NCBI GenBank assembly: GCA_027483605.1
Contig: JAIXUE010000041.1
Span: 26,421-90,420 of the forward strand
Reading direction: 5' to 3'
DNA: 64,000 nt
From: Cryomorphaceae bacterium
GTDB taxonomy: Bacteria; Bacteroidota; Bacteroidia; Flavobacteriales_D; Crocinitomicaceae
In this document: positions 46,459 through 53,577 of the stretch, piece after piece
Numbering within the stretch: the first letter of the stretch is position 1
How the letters are laid out: the number at the start of each line of letters is the position of its first letter
The notes under the pieces: model-generated
The model's input: the letters and a program-made list of their open reading frames with translations, nothing else
Told to the model about the DNA's origin: nothing
Databases searched by the model: none
Program-made: the position numbers and the translations under genes

Positions 46459-47073
46459 ATGGCTGCTGCGCAACAAACTTCTGGTTGGTCTTGGACCAAA
46501 ATATTAATCGGTTCGGCTATCGTATTGGCACTGCTTGGCGGCGTATATAAACTTTTCGGGGGCCCAAGACAGGATGTTGTCTCTGCCGAACAAGCCGAGG
46601 CAGACTCTTTGCGAACAGTCTTGCGCGAAACCCAAAAGGAGCTCAATGCAGCCGAACAAAAAGCTGCCAAAAAAGACCTTACTCCGCCACTTACACTCGA
46701 GCAGCAGCAAGCCAAATTAGAAAAAGAACTCCGCAATAAGGAGATGAAAGCGCCGCTTAAATATCTTTCCCTTGATTACGAGCACACCTACCGTTGGTTT
46801 GCCGGCAAAGAAGAGTTTTACGGCAACATCTATAACAATGCCGAGTACGCCACCTTTATGAATTTTGAAATCCGCGTCACGTTTTTATCCGAAACCAAAA
46901 CAGCCTTAGATTCAAAAGTTTATACCCACTACAAATACCTCGAACCCGGAGAGCAAATTCCATTTAAGTTTCAGTCAAGCTCGCCAAGTGGTTACCGCTA
47001 CCATCGTGTAGAACTCATTCGAGCGGTTCCTTACAGCCCTAGCCGAGAGGAGTATGAGGGGGGTGAGGAGTAG
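46459..47073 (+). CDS. Single-pass membrane protein with coiled coil and FxLYD-like domain
   Basis: A 204-residue protein with one N-terminal membrane helix (about residues 14-34), a charged coiled coil (about 45-95), and a C-terminal beta domain in which GNIYNNAEYATFMNFEIRVT and LEPGEQIPFKFQ recall the FxLYD/DUF3426 type of immunoglobulin-like fold. Function unknown. A variant -7 box TATCTTCG lies at 46435-46442. The last 35 nt overlap the convergent nuclease gene, which marks one edge of the accessory island. Confidence 0.75.
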   Translation: MAAAQQTSGWSWTKILIGSAIVLALLGGVYKLFGGPRQDVVSAEQAEADSLRTVLRETQKELNAAEQKAAKKDLTPPLTLEQQQAKLEKELRNKEMKAPLKYLSLDYEHTYRWFAGKEEFYGNIYNNAEYATFMNFEIRVTFLSETKTALDSKVYTHYKYLEPGEQIPFKFQSSSPSGYRYHRVELIRAVPYSPSREEYEGGEE

Positions 47074-48268
47074 GGGTGATATTTTTCATTTCTACTCGTA
47101 CAAAATTCTCAAATTTCTTAATGTCATCAAGAATTTTCTTGACTAATAAGCCGCTGTCCATTTTCCAATAAGAGTTCGCGCTGTCATTTATACTACACGA
47201 CATGTAGTTACCCTTTCCAGTTCTCAAAGTTTTGAGTGCAAATTGTATTTTAGCTTTTTTTAGAATATCCCCCTTCAATTTCACCTTTATGTCTTCCAAT
47301 TCCTCTTTTATGTCTTTTTTAGTTTGGTTCTGATTTGGATCCTCAACTACAAGTGTAAATTTATAGGAGTCACCTTGAATTTGATAGCCCCAACGCACAA
47401 TATGATTTTTGTAGAGAATACCTTTTTTTACCCGAAAATCAATCAATGCGCTACCTCTTGTTTCACCGATGCTGATGTCATACTCACTAATTAGCTCTGA
47501 ATTTGCTGTTTTAAGTTTTTGATTGGCAATGAAATTCAAGTAGATTTTTTGGAATGTGGTCTCAAGGTTATTCCTAAAGACGAATTGCTCTAAGTTGCTT
47601 GGTGTATTTTTGCCCTCATTACCTTTGAATTGTATGATGATTTTTTCATCAAGACTCTTGCTGCCATTATTATAAATGGTTTGATATTTTTTAGGATCTT
47701 CAACAAAATCCTCAATACAATCGAGGAGTTGCTCGAGATATTCTTTATATGCTTCCAAGATTTTATATTCAAAGTAATTTTCGTCTGATTTTTGTGTGTT
47801 AATTCCACAGAAAAGATGAAGCAGCGTCTCATGGAATTCGGTATAACTCACAAACCCCCAATTGTCATTGATATTTTGCTTTTGGAAATCATGCGGTTCG
47901 TAAAGAGCGAGTAAACGAAAATGGATTTTTTTGACTTCCGCATCATCAAGTTTATCTTTGACCTTTTCATAATATTTGGTCAATTGATTTGAATGTAATT
48001 CACTTTTTAATTTGTTCTCAATGACCAGTGCTTCTTTGGGCTTATCTCCTGTAAGATCCAGGAAGACCACATCCATATTTTTCCACTCCGTATATACAGC
48101 ATAGTTTTTTGGAAGTTCGCATTTAAAAAGCTTCGAATACAAGTCACTTTTTGTGCTCTCATCGATGAGTTGAAGTTCCTGAGAAAAGAGCCAACTGATT
48201 ATTTGAGAGTGGATTTTTTCTTTATCGGCTAAGCCTAATTTTTCAAAAAAGTTGGGTTGTTGTTTCAT
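47039..48268 (-). CDS. PD-(D/E)XK nuclease superfamily protein
   Basis: A 409-residue protein whose first 100 residues have the PD-(D/E)XK layout: His20 in EKIHSQIISWLF, Glu61 and Asp66 in EWKNMDVVFLDL, the E-x-K pair Glu84/Lys86 in VIENKLKSE, and Gln95 in NQLTKYY. This fits the PDDEXK_4-type family seen in restriction and defence loci. The C-terminal 300 residues, with WGYQIQGDSYKFTLVV, are unrecognised. Last gene of the six-gene island operon, 8 nt after the SLOG-like gene. It is clearly AT-rich compared with flanking genes. The final 10 codons read into the neighbouring gene and look like a passive extension (ITPTPHPPHTPLG). Confidence 0.8.
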   Translation of the reverse strand: MKQQPNFFEKLGLADKEKIHSQIISWLFSQELQLIDESTKSDLYSKLFKCELPKNYAVYTEWKNMDVVFLDLTGDKPKEALVIENKLKSELHSNQLTKYYEKVKDKLDDAEVKKIHFRLLALYEPHDFQKQNINDNWGFVSYTEFHETLLHLFCGINTQKSDENYFEYKILEAYKEYLEQLLDCIEDFVEDPKKYQTIYNNGSKSLDEKIIIQFKGNEGKNTPSNLEQFVFRNNLETTFQKIYLNFIANQKLKTANSELISEYDISIGETRGSALIDFRVKKGILYKNHIVRWGYQIQGDSYKFTLVVEDPNQNQTKKDIKEELEDIKVKLKGDILKKAKIQFALKTLRTGKGNYMSCSINDSANSYWKMDSGLLVKKILDDIKKFENFVRVEMKNITPTPHPPHTPLG

Positions 48269-48276
48269 AATTTACT

Positions 48277-48846
48277 TTATTTCCCCCACACCCCCTGATT
48301 CCAAAACGGAATCTTGAGTTCAGTGCAGAGTTGCATGGTGAAACCTGTGCCGCCTTGGCAAGGTTGAGTTAAATCGTCATAAAAATAAGCAGCGGAAATA
48401 GGCGCAAGATCGCCGTGACCAAAAACCATTACCATATCTCTGACGAGGTAACTTGCTTTGATGGCTGCTTTTGATTGAGGCTGCTCAAAATATAAATCAA
48501 TCAGGCGCCTGTAATTGGCACTTAAATTTGCCTGATAAACTGCCGGACTCTCAGCACTCAGTTGCAGCTGCTCAATAGATTGTGTATACACCCCTACTTG
48601 AGTTTTCTTCCTGTGATTTTTAAAAGGTAATACCAACTGAACGCGATCTGGCGCAACTTCCTTAACGCCTTCAATGAAATACTGATCGGCACCGTCAGCA
48701 TTCCCACTCCGAAATATACACTTGTCGTATTCCAGCGCCAAGCGCTTCCCAAATTCAAAAATCATCACCTCATCACCAGGCAAAACCCTCCTTTTTCCTG
48801 CGAGTAGAATGACGGTTTGTGGAGAGTTAGGTACTTTTTTTTCCAT
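48277..48846 (-). CDS. SLOG-like (DprA/Rossmann) protein
   Basis: A protein of 189 residues from ATG 48846, or 193 from ATG 48858. It opens TVILLAGKRRVLPGDEVMIF and has FRSGNADGADQYFIEG, the GxR plus SGxAxGAD pattern of the SLOG superfamily of nucleotide-ligand-binding Rossmann folds, followed by LVLPFKNHRKK; a later GxFTMQLCTEL segment ends the fold. SLOG domains occur in DprA and as sensor or effector parts of anti-phage systems. Whether it binds a signal nucleotide or DNA is unknown. Its start overlaps the end of the upstream gene by 20-32 nt, so the two are translationally coupled. Confidence 0.75.
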   Translation of the reverse strand: MEKKVPNSPQTVILLAGKRRVLPGDEVMIFEFGKRLALEYDKCIFRSGNADGADQYFIEGVKEVAPDRVQLVLPFKNHRKKTQVGVYTQSIEQLQLSAESPAVYQANLSANYRRLIDLYFEQPQSKAAIKASYLVRDMVMVFGHGDLAPISAAYFYDDLTQPCQGGTGFTMQLCTELKIPFWNQGVWGK

Positions 48847-49672
48847 TAATAAAATCATTAAAGCTAGGTTGCCCGCTGCCGTTCATGAATATCGGATGGT
48901 TGTTTATCAGATTCACGAGTCTTTTTTTATCAACGTCTGTTTCTGCTATTTTTTGAATGAAATCTTCAAGAGATTTATTCAACCATTTTGCTTTTGACTC
49001 GAACGTTATATTATCAAAATTTACAAGTTTTTCCTTGATCTCGTCATTATTACTTGCCCAATATAAAAATTGAATGGAGGTTAATTTTGGAGCAAACAAA
49101 TAGTATTTGAAAGTTCTTTTGCCTAGTTGATTTAACAAAGAACTTAATCTGGGCAAGAAATAGTAATTTAAATATTTGTTGAATTCTGATATATTACTCA
49201 GTGTGTCCTCTGGGAAGCTTGTATTCTCCTCCTTGTTAATCTGTTCCCTGATTTTAGTCGATTGATAAATTGGAAATGGGAAAATATCGATAATTAATAC
49301 TCCTTTGTCTGCCATATTTTTTAGATATGTTGGTTTCTTCTTTAGGTGCCAATCTTCGTTATCGGAATTAACAAAATGCTTGAAAGGCTCTTGAAAATAA
49401 GGCGTTTTACAACTCTGGTCAGTGGCATAAAAGTACTTTCTATTAACTTTTATTGGAATTTGTTTATTTGGGTAGTATGGTGGTGCTTCACCAATCAGTA
49501 TGTGTATTTCACCTTTTTCCAGGATATTTTTTAAATAGCTCTTGAAGCAGTTATTTCGGTCTGTAAATTCCCCCCACACTGAATCCTCGGGTGTATTATG
49601 AACCCAACCGTTTTTCAGACAGAATCGGTACATTTCAATTAATTCTTGCTTTGTCATCTCTTCTTTTTCCAT
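48827..49672 (-). CDS. Unrecognised protein, possibly uracil-glycosylase-like fold
   Basis: A 281-residue cytoplasmic protein with no confident family. Three spaced motifs suggest the uracil-DNA glycosylase superfamily fold: ILIGEAPPYYP (about residues 57-67, compare GEAPG-type motif 1), a central DKGVLIIDIFPFP (compare GVLLLN-type strand), and near the C-terminus NHPIFMNGSGQPSFNDFI (compare the HPS motif). This is inference from motif order. Between them are FYATDQSCKTPYFQEPFKHF and several aromatic-rich helices. The gene is very AT-rich (one 60-nt line near 49.15 kb has only 14 G or C), unlike the nuclease gene beside it, which suggests separate acquisition. Fourth gene of the island operon, 18 nt after the Fe-S nuclease gene. 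Confidence 0.6.
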   Translation of the reverse strand: MEKEEMTKQELIEMYRFCLKNGWVHNTPEDSVWGEFTDRNNCFKSYLKNILEKGEIHILIGEAPPYYPNKQIPIKVNRKYFYATDQSCKTPYFQEPFKHFVNSDNEDWHLKKKPTYLKNMADKGVLIIDIFPFPIYQSTKIREQINKEENTSFPEDTLSNISEFNKYLNYYFLPRLSSLLNQLGKRTFKYYLFAPKLTSIQFLYWASNNDEIKEKLVNFDNITFESKAKWLNKSLEDFIQKIAETDVDKKRLVNLINNHPIFMNGSGQPSFNDFINGKKST

Positions 49673-49690
49673 ATTTATAATTTTTAATTC

Positions 49691-50386
49691 CTATACCAAA
49701 CCTTCGTAAGCGCTGACATAAGCGCAGTACTTGCAGGTTTCGCTTGGTGGGGGGAGGTGTTCTTGTTCGTAGCAGGTGATGAGTGCATCAATGGTAGGTT
49801 GGACCCAATCTGTTTGGCAAACATAGGTGACCAGATGGGTGCGGAAATGGAGGGTATTGTGGAAAGCGGCGAGGGTGTTGTCGCCGGTAGTGTAGTAGAA
49901 ATAAGTGGTATTGGAGACTGGGTGGCCATTTTGTTCGAAGAGCCAGGTGTAGAAACTGATTTGACGCATGTAGGATTGGTGATGTTCTGCGTTTGGGTCT
50001 AGCTCGGTGACAGGGTCTTTTTTGGCCGTTGCTTTGTAGTCTACCACATGCCAGGTTTCGGGTTGTCCGTGGTTCACCCAAACATCATCGACAGCGCCAT
50101 AAAAGTCGTAGCCGTTGTAGTGGAAGCGGATGCCAACACGATTGGAGCGCCAAGTTTCGATATTTGGATGTTGCAAAGGTGCCATATTCGTATTTGGCAT
50201 GATTGGATGGCTAGTTTGGGCTTTTCGATAGGTATCGAATTCTTCCTTTGCTAGTTTATCGACAGCAGCATTCAAAGTAAAAGGATAGCCCGGTGGGCGC
50301 TTAAGGCCTTTTTGGTGAAGTAAATAGAAACAGCGCGGACATTCGCAAAAAAGGTCTACAGCGGTTCTGGAGAAGGATTTTGGCAT
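49691..50386 (-). CDS. Cas4/RecB-like PD-(D/E)XK nuclease with Fe-S cysteines
   Basis: A 231-residue protein. The nuclease core is visible as GAVDDVW (Asp100/101), VVDYKAT (Asp116, Lys118) and RQISFYTWLF (Gln142, Tyr146), the RecB/Cas4-type arrangement. Cysteines 14, 16 and 19 (FCECPRCF) near the N-terminus and 218 and 221 (TCKYCAY) near the C-terminus are placed like the 4Fe-4S ligands of Cas4 and AddB. No helicase is fused and no CRISPR array or cas gene is present, so a role in a different nucleic-acid-processing system is inferred. Third gene of the island operon; base composition is close to the host average. Confidence 0.82.
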   Translation of the reverse strand: MPKSFSRTAVDLFCECPRCFYLLHQKGLKRPPGYPFTLNAAVDKLAKEEFDTYRKAQTSHPIMPNTNMAPLQHPNIETWRSNRVGIRFHYNGYDFYGAVDDVWVNHGQPETWHVVDYKATAKKDPVTELDPNAEHHQSYMRQISFYTWLFEQNGHPVSNTTYFYYTTGDNTLAAFHNTLHFRTHLVTYVCQTDWVQPTIDALITCYEQEHLPPPSETCKYCAYVSAYEGLV

Positions 50387-50415
50387 TGAGGTATTTTAAA
50401 ATTTTAAGGATAAAT

Positions 50416-50847
50416 CTACAAATAACCCTTCATTTCCTCTAACAAGCAAACATGCATTGCTTCTACGAGTTGTTTGGGGTCGTGGGTGTGGTTGTTGGCT
50501 TCTATTTGGATTTGTTTTGGTTTTTCGGATTCGTTGCTATAGTAAGTGAGTTGCCCCAAAAGCTGTTTTTCGATTTGTAAGTATGCAAAGGTTGCCCTAA
50601 AATGAAAGCCGTGTTGCACAGTGCGCACCTCGATGCCGATGAGAAAGTTTTCATTCCGACACGGCTGTAACTCTTCTACCATAAGTTGTTCGTAGCGATT
50701 CAAAAGGTTGTGATAAGTTTGTACGGCATAGAAGAGATTGGCTTGGAGCTCCTTCAATCTAAAGTACCCAAGTGTGTTGAGTTGGGAGGCAATTTGTTTT
50801 TCCCAAGTGAGGTAGGTAAGTGCGTTTTCTGTTGTGTTAGTTTTCAT
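50416..50847 (-). CDS. Unknown protein paired with the AAA+ ATPase
   Basis: A protein of 143 residues from ATG 50847 (146 from ATG 50856). It is soluble, with an N-terminal helical half (YLTWEKQIASQLNTLGYFRL, then LLNRYEQLMVEEL) and a strand-rich centre (FLIGIEVRTVQHGFHFRATF). No family recognised. The start lies inside the end of the AAA+ gene (11-20 nt overlap), which predicts coupled translation and a physical partnership with the ATPase. Second gene of the island operon. Confidence 0.7.
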   Translation of the reverse strand: MKTNTTENALTYLTWEKQIASQLNTLGYFRLKELQANLFYAVQTYHNLLNRYEQLMVEELQPCRNENFLIGIEVRTVQHGFHFRATFAYLQIEKQLLGQLTYYSNESEKPKQIQIEANNHTHDPKQLVEAMHVCLLEEMKGYL

Positions 50848-52441
50848 AATATCCAATTTTGTTTTGACGTTTGTTTTTATGGAGCTGCGCTAAAAAACTT
50901 TCAAGGTCTTGGGCTATTTTTTCACTTTCTTGTTGAGCAAGTCTAGCGATGAGCTGCTGTTTTTTAAAATTATCGAGTTCAGCCGCCGTAAAAGGGTAAG
51001 CGCTCAATTCTTGGATTTCTGCTGAAGAAAGTTGGTCAAAATAATGACCAAGCAAGGCGGATCGCGTTTGTTGTTCGGGATCATCTATGTTTATTTTAAG
51101 TAGAAAGCGGCGGTCAAAGGCTTCGTCAAAGGCATCGGGTCTGTTGGTGGTACAAATCAAAATGCCGTCGAATTGTTCGAGTTCTTGAAGAAGAATGGTC
51201 AGTACTGCGTTTTCGGTTTGAGAGCTTACCGTTCCTGCATCTGAACGCTTGTGAATAACACTATCTGCCTCGTTGAAAAACAAAATAGGTGTGATTGCTG
51301 ACTGATCGCAAGCTTTTCGATAATCCTGGAAAACTCTTTGGATATTTTTTTCGGTGTCGCCAAACCATTTGCTTCTTTGTTGGCTTGGCTGAAATAAATA
51401 GAGGTCTCGTTTGGTTTGCAGTGCAAGCTGACGTGCAAGTTCGGTTTTTCCAACGCCCGGGCCGCCGGATAACAATACCGTTATGCCACTAAAGTTCTCT
51501 GTTTCGGCAAGTAATTTTTGATAGTTGCTTTGATTGACAGGATTCAAGATCTGTTGGAGTAATTGAATTTGCTGGAGATTGTCTTGATTGTAAAATAATT
51601 GTTTGGGCTTGAAATCCTTAACACGCATTGGCAATAGTGCTTCATTATGCATCAATTCTTCAGAAGTCAATAAACCTGGCAAACAAGTCTCTAAAAATGG
51701 CCTCGCAGGATAGTAGCCGTGACCATGCCGAAAGGTAAAATCGATGGTCAATACACCGGCGAGTTGCGTTTGCTTGCGGTTGTTTTCAAAGCGATTCGTG
51801 AAATAAAACCTGCTGATAGGATCCGTACTGAATAAGTCAGCAAGGTCACTACTGTCTATAGGATTTTGCTCATTGATGTAATGGCAAACAACAAACAAGC
51901 CTACTTCTTTTTCAAGGGTGGAGAGTTGTTGCTTATTTAGGTATTTAGTAATATTTAGCCGCCCGTCTTCTAAAATGCGAGCTGCTCCATTTTCCCAATC
52001 TAGTAGCGTTTTATTGCCTTTTTTGAATTCACGTGCGATCATGCAGAGATAGCGTATTTTGTGGAGTTTTGGATTGGTGTCGTTTTTGGGTAACAGTTGG
52101 CGACTCGATTTTTTAAGAGCGAGCTGAACGGGTTGTTGTAGCAGCAAGTATTCTTCCTGGTGATCTGTATTACTTTTGATCCAATTATCTGCTTTTAATT
52201 CGTCGAGTAGAAGATCAATAAAACGAGGGTCATATTGTGCTTCAAATAACGCATAGATATCTGCAATTAACGCTCCCTTGCGTTGTTGCAATACACATAT
52301 AGAAGCAATAAGCAAGGTTTTTTGGATATCTAAACCCATAAATTGCTGCATTTCAATAATTGTCTTGTTCTGTGCACACAAAAAGGAGTTGTCGTTTTCG
52401 GTGCGTTTTTGTTGGTTTAATTCGCGAATCCAGTTTCTCAT
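50837..52441 (-). CDS. AAA+ ATPase of the accessory island
   Basis: A 534-residue protein, start ATG 52441. The N-terminal 280 residues are helical with a winged-helix-like part and are unrecognised. The AAA+ module follows: Walker A GGPGVGKTELA (about 326-336), Walker B ILFFNEADSV (about 386-395) with Asn instead of the usual Asp before Glu, sensor 1 ILICTTNRPD, and Arg fingers in EAFDRRFLLKI. The arrangement resembles FtsH/Bcs1/ClpX-like single-ring AAA proteins more than helicases. It would remodel or move a partner protein or DNA. First gene of the six-gene minus operon, divergent from the WYL regulator with 71 nt between the starts. Confidence 0.85.
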   Translation of the reverse strand: MRNWIRELNQQKRTENDNSFLCAQNKTIIEMQQFMGLDIQKTLLIASICVLQQRKGALIADIYALFEAQYDPRFIDLLLDELKADNWIKSNTDHQEEYLLLQQPVQLALKKSSRQLLPKNDTNPKLHKIRYLCMIAREFKKGNKTLLDWENGAARILEDGRLNITKYLNKQQLSTLEKEVGLFVVCHYINEQNPIDSSDLADLFSTDPISRFYFTNRFENNRKQTQLAGVLTIDFTFRHGHGYYPARPFLETCLPGLLTSEELMHNEALLPMRVKDFKPKQLFYNQDNLQQIQLLQQILNPVNQSNYQKLLAETENFSGITVLLSGGPGVGKTELARQLALQTKRDLYLFQPSQQRSKWFGDTEKNIQRVFQDYRKACDQSAITPILFFNEADSVIHKRSDAGTVSSQTENAVLTILLQELEQFDGILICTTNRPDAFDEAFDRRFLLKINIDDPEQQTRSALLGHYFDQLSSAEIQELSAYPFTAAELDNFKKQQLIARLAQQESEKIAQDLESFLAQLHKNKRQNKIGYYEN

Positions 52442-52472
52442 TTTCTTTTTTCTGCAAATTTCCAACGCAACA

Positions 52473-52492
52473 CCATAAAAAACTTACGGAGT
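52473..52492. repeat. 20-bp element, copy 1, in the AAA+/WYL intergenic region
   Basis: CCATAAAAAACTTACGGAGT. It matches the copy at 53521-53540 in 18 of 20 positions and ends 8 nt before the WYL -7 box, a position suited to an operator or activator site. Its core TTACGG-N-GT is the informative part; the A-run is low complexity. Confidence 0.6.
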
Positions 52493-52500
52493 ATTTTAAA

Positions 52501-52508
52501 TATATTTG
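52501..52508 (+). promoter_or_regulatory. -7 promoter box for the WYL regulator
   Basis: TATATTTG matches TAnnTTTG and ends 4 nt before the ATG at 52513, predicting an almost leaderless transcript. There is no TTG at -33; the 20-bp element lies there instead, which suggests regulator-dependent transcription. Confidence 0.5.
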
Positions 52509-52512
52509 TTTT

Positions 52513-53526
52513 ATGTTAGATAAAAGACCAGAAGCCCTTAGGCAATACTTGATTTTAGATTGCCTTAAAAAATTTGAAAAACGCACATTAGCGCAACTGA
52601 TGTCTTATGTCAATGGGCAACTAATTCATCATACATCGAGTAAAGCTGCTTTAGCGGGCTATGGCAAGAGTACCTTCGAAAAAACACTTCACGCAATGCG
52701 TCGAGACAACGACTGTGAAATAGTCCATACTTTAGAAAATGGGGAGCATGTCTATCGTTTGCAAAACGCAGACTTTATTCCTTTTTTAAGTGAGTCTCAA
52801 AAGCATGAAATGGGTTTTCTGCTTTCTTTAATGGGCATCTATGAAAACTTAGATTCTGTTCAGCTGCTCAAAGATTTGTTGCGCGAGGAGTATCAAGTAG
52901 ACGAGACTTATTATAAGAGCAAGGCTCACTTCGTCATGATGCATCCTATAATCGAAGATCACGAAAGCTTATTGGAACTATCCGATCAAATTATCGGTCA
53001 CATTGAGCGCCAAGAAGCCATCAAGTTTACGTACAAGCGTGTTAACGACGAAGCCAATCCAGTTTGGAAATATGTCGCTCCGCTGCAAATACGTTATTTT
53101 GAAGGTAGGTATTATTTAATCGCTTGCGAAATGGATGCCAATCAAGTTTTTAAAGCTGATTTCGGCACTTACCCCTTAGATCAGATCGTAGAAGGATATG
53201 TGGATACCGTGCCAGATGAAAACATTGACGAGGGTGATTTTATTGTCCATTTCAATTACCAAGATTTGGTGGAACGAACAGATTTACACAACAGATACAA
53301 AGACTCTTTAGGTATTATCACAGACCGCAATCCTCCTCAGGCCATCCGCATTCGCTTCACGGCCTGGGCTAAATCTCACGTTCTAAATAGGAAGTTACAT
53401 GCTTCTCAGCGCATCATTCATCAAAGTGTGGATGAAGTCATTATTGAGATTAGGGTACGCAGAACAGTAGAGTTAGAATTTCAGTTAGCAAGGTTCAGAG
53501 ACCAATATGAAATTTTAACGCCATAA
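52513..53526 (+). CDS. WYL-domain transcriptional regulator
   Basis: A 337-residue regulator, start ATG 52513; the longer upstream frame runs into the AAA+ gene on the other strand and is rejected. The N-terminal third is a winged helix (LLDCLKKFEKRTLAQLMSYV-like helices, given in part, and KSTFEKTLHAMRRD). The WYL domain spans about 165-230, with APLQIRYFEGRYYLIACEMD and YPLDQIVEG, and the C-terminal WCX extension has IRIRFTAWAKSHVL and ELEFQLARFRDQYEIL. WYL proteins with this build (BrxR, CapW) repress anti-phage operons and sense nucleic acids or related ligands. It is divergent from the six-gene operon. Confidence 0.88.
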   Translation: MLDKRPEALRQYLILDCLKKFEKRTLAQLMSYVNGQLIHHTSSKAALAGYGKSTFEKTLHAMRRDNDCEIVHTLENGEHVYRLQNADFIPFLSESQKHEMGFLLSLMGIYENLDSVQLLKDLLREEYQVDETYYKSKAHFVMMHPIIEDHESLLELSDQIIGHIERQEAIKFTYKRVNDEANPVWKYVAPLQIRYFEGRYYLIACEMDANQVFKADFGTYPLDQIVEGYVDTVPDENIDEGDFIVHFNYQDLVERTDLHNRYKDSLGIITDRNPPQAIRIRFTAWAKSHVLNRKLHASQRIIHQSVDEVIIEIRVRRTVELEFQLARFRDQYEILTP

Positions 53527-53540
53527 AAAAATTACGGTGT
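53521..53540. repeat. 20-bp element, copy 2, before the GIY-YIG gene
   Basis: CCATAAAAAAATTACGGTGT, differing from copy 1 only at positions 11 and 18. Its first six bases are the last Pro codon and the TAA stop of the WYL gene. It ends 7 nt before the -7-like box of the next gene, almost the same spacing as copy 1. Confidence 0.6.
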
Positions 53541-53547
53541 TTAGTTC

Positions 53548-53555
53548 GAACTTTG
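53548..53555 (+). promoter_or_regulatory. Degenerate -7 box for the GIY-YIG gene
   Basis: GAACTTTG is one base off TAnnTTTG at the first position. It overlaps the perfect 10-bp palindrome AGTTCGAACT (53543-53552). The start codon is 22 nt downstream at 53578. Confidence 0.35.
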
Positions 53556-53577
53556 CAATGAATTTAAAATAAACAAT

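Noticed and set aside
49691..50386. Cas4-like nuclease as a sign of a CRISPR-Cas locus
   Set aside because: No repeat-spacer array and no other cas gene is present in the window; Cas4/RecB-like nucleases occur in many other settings.
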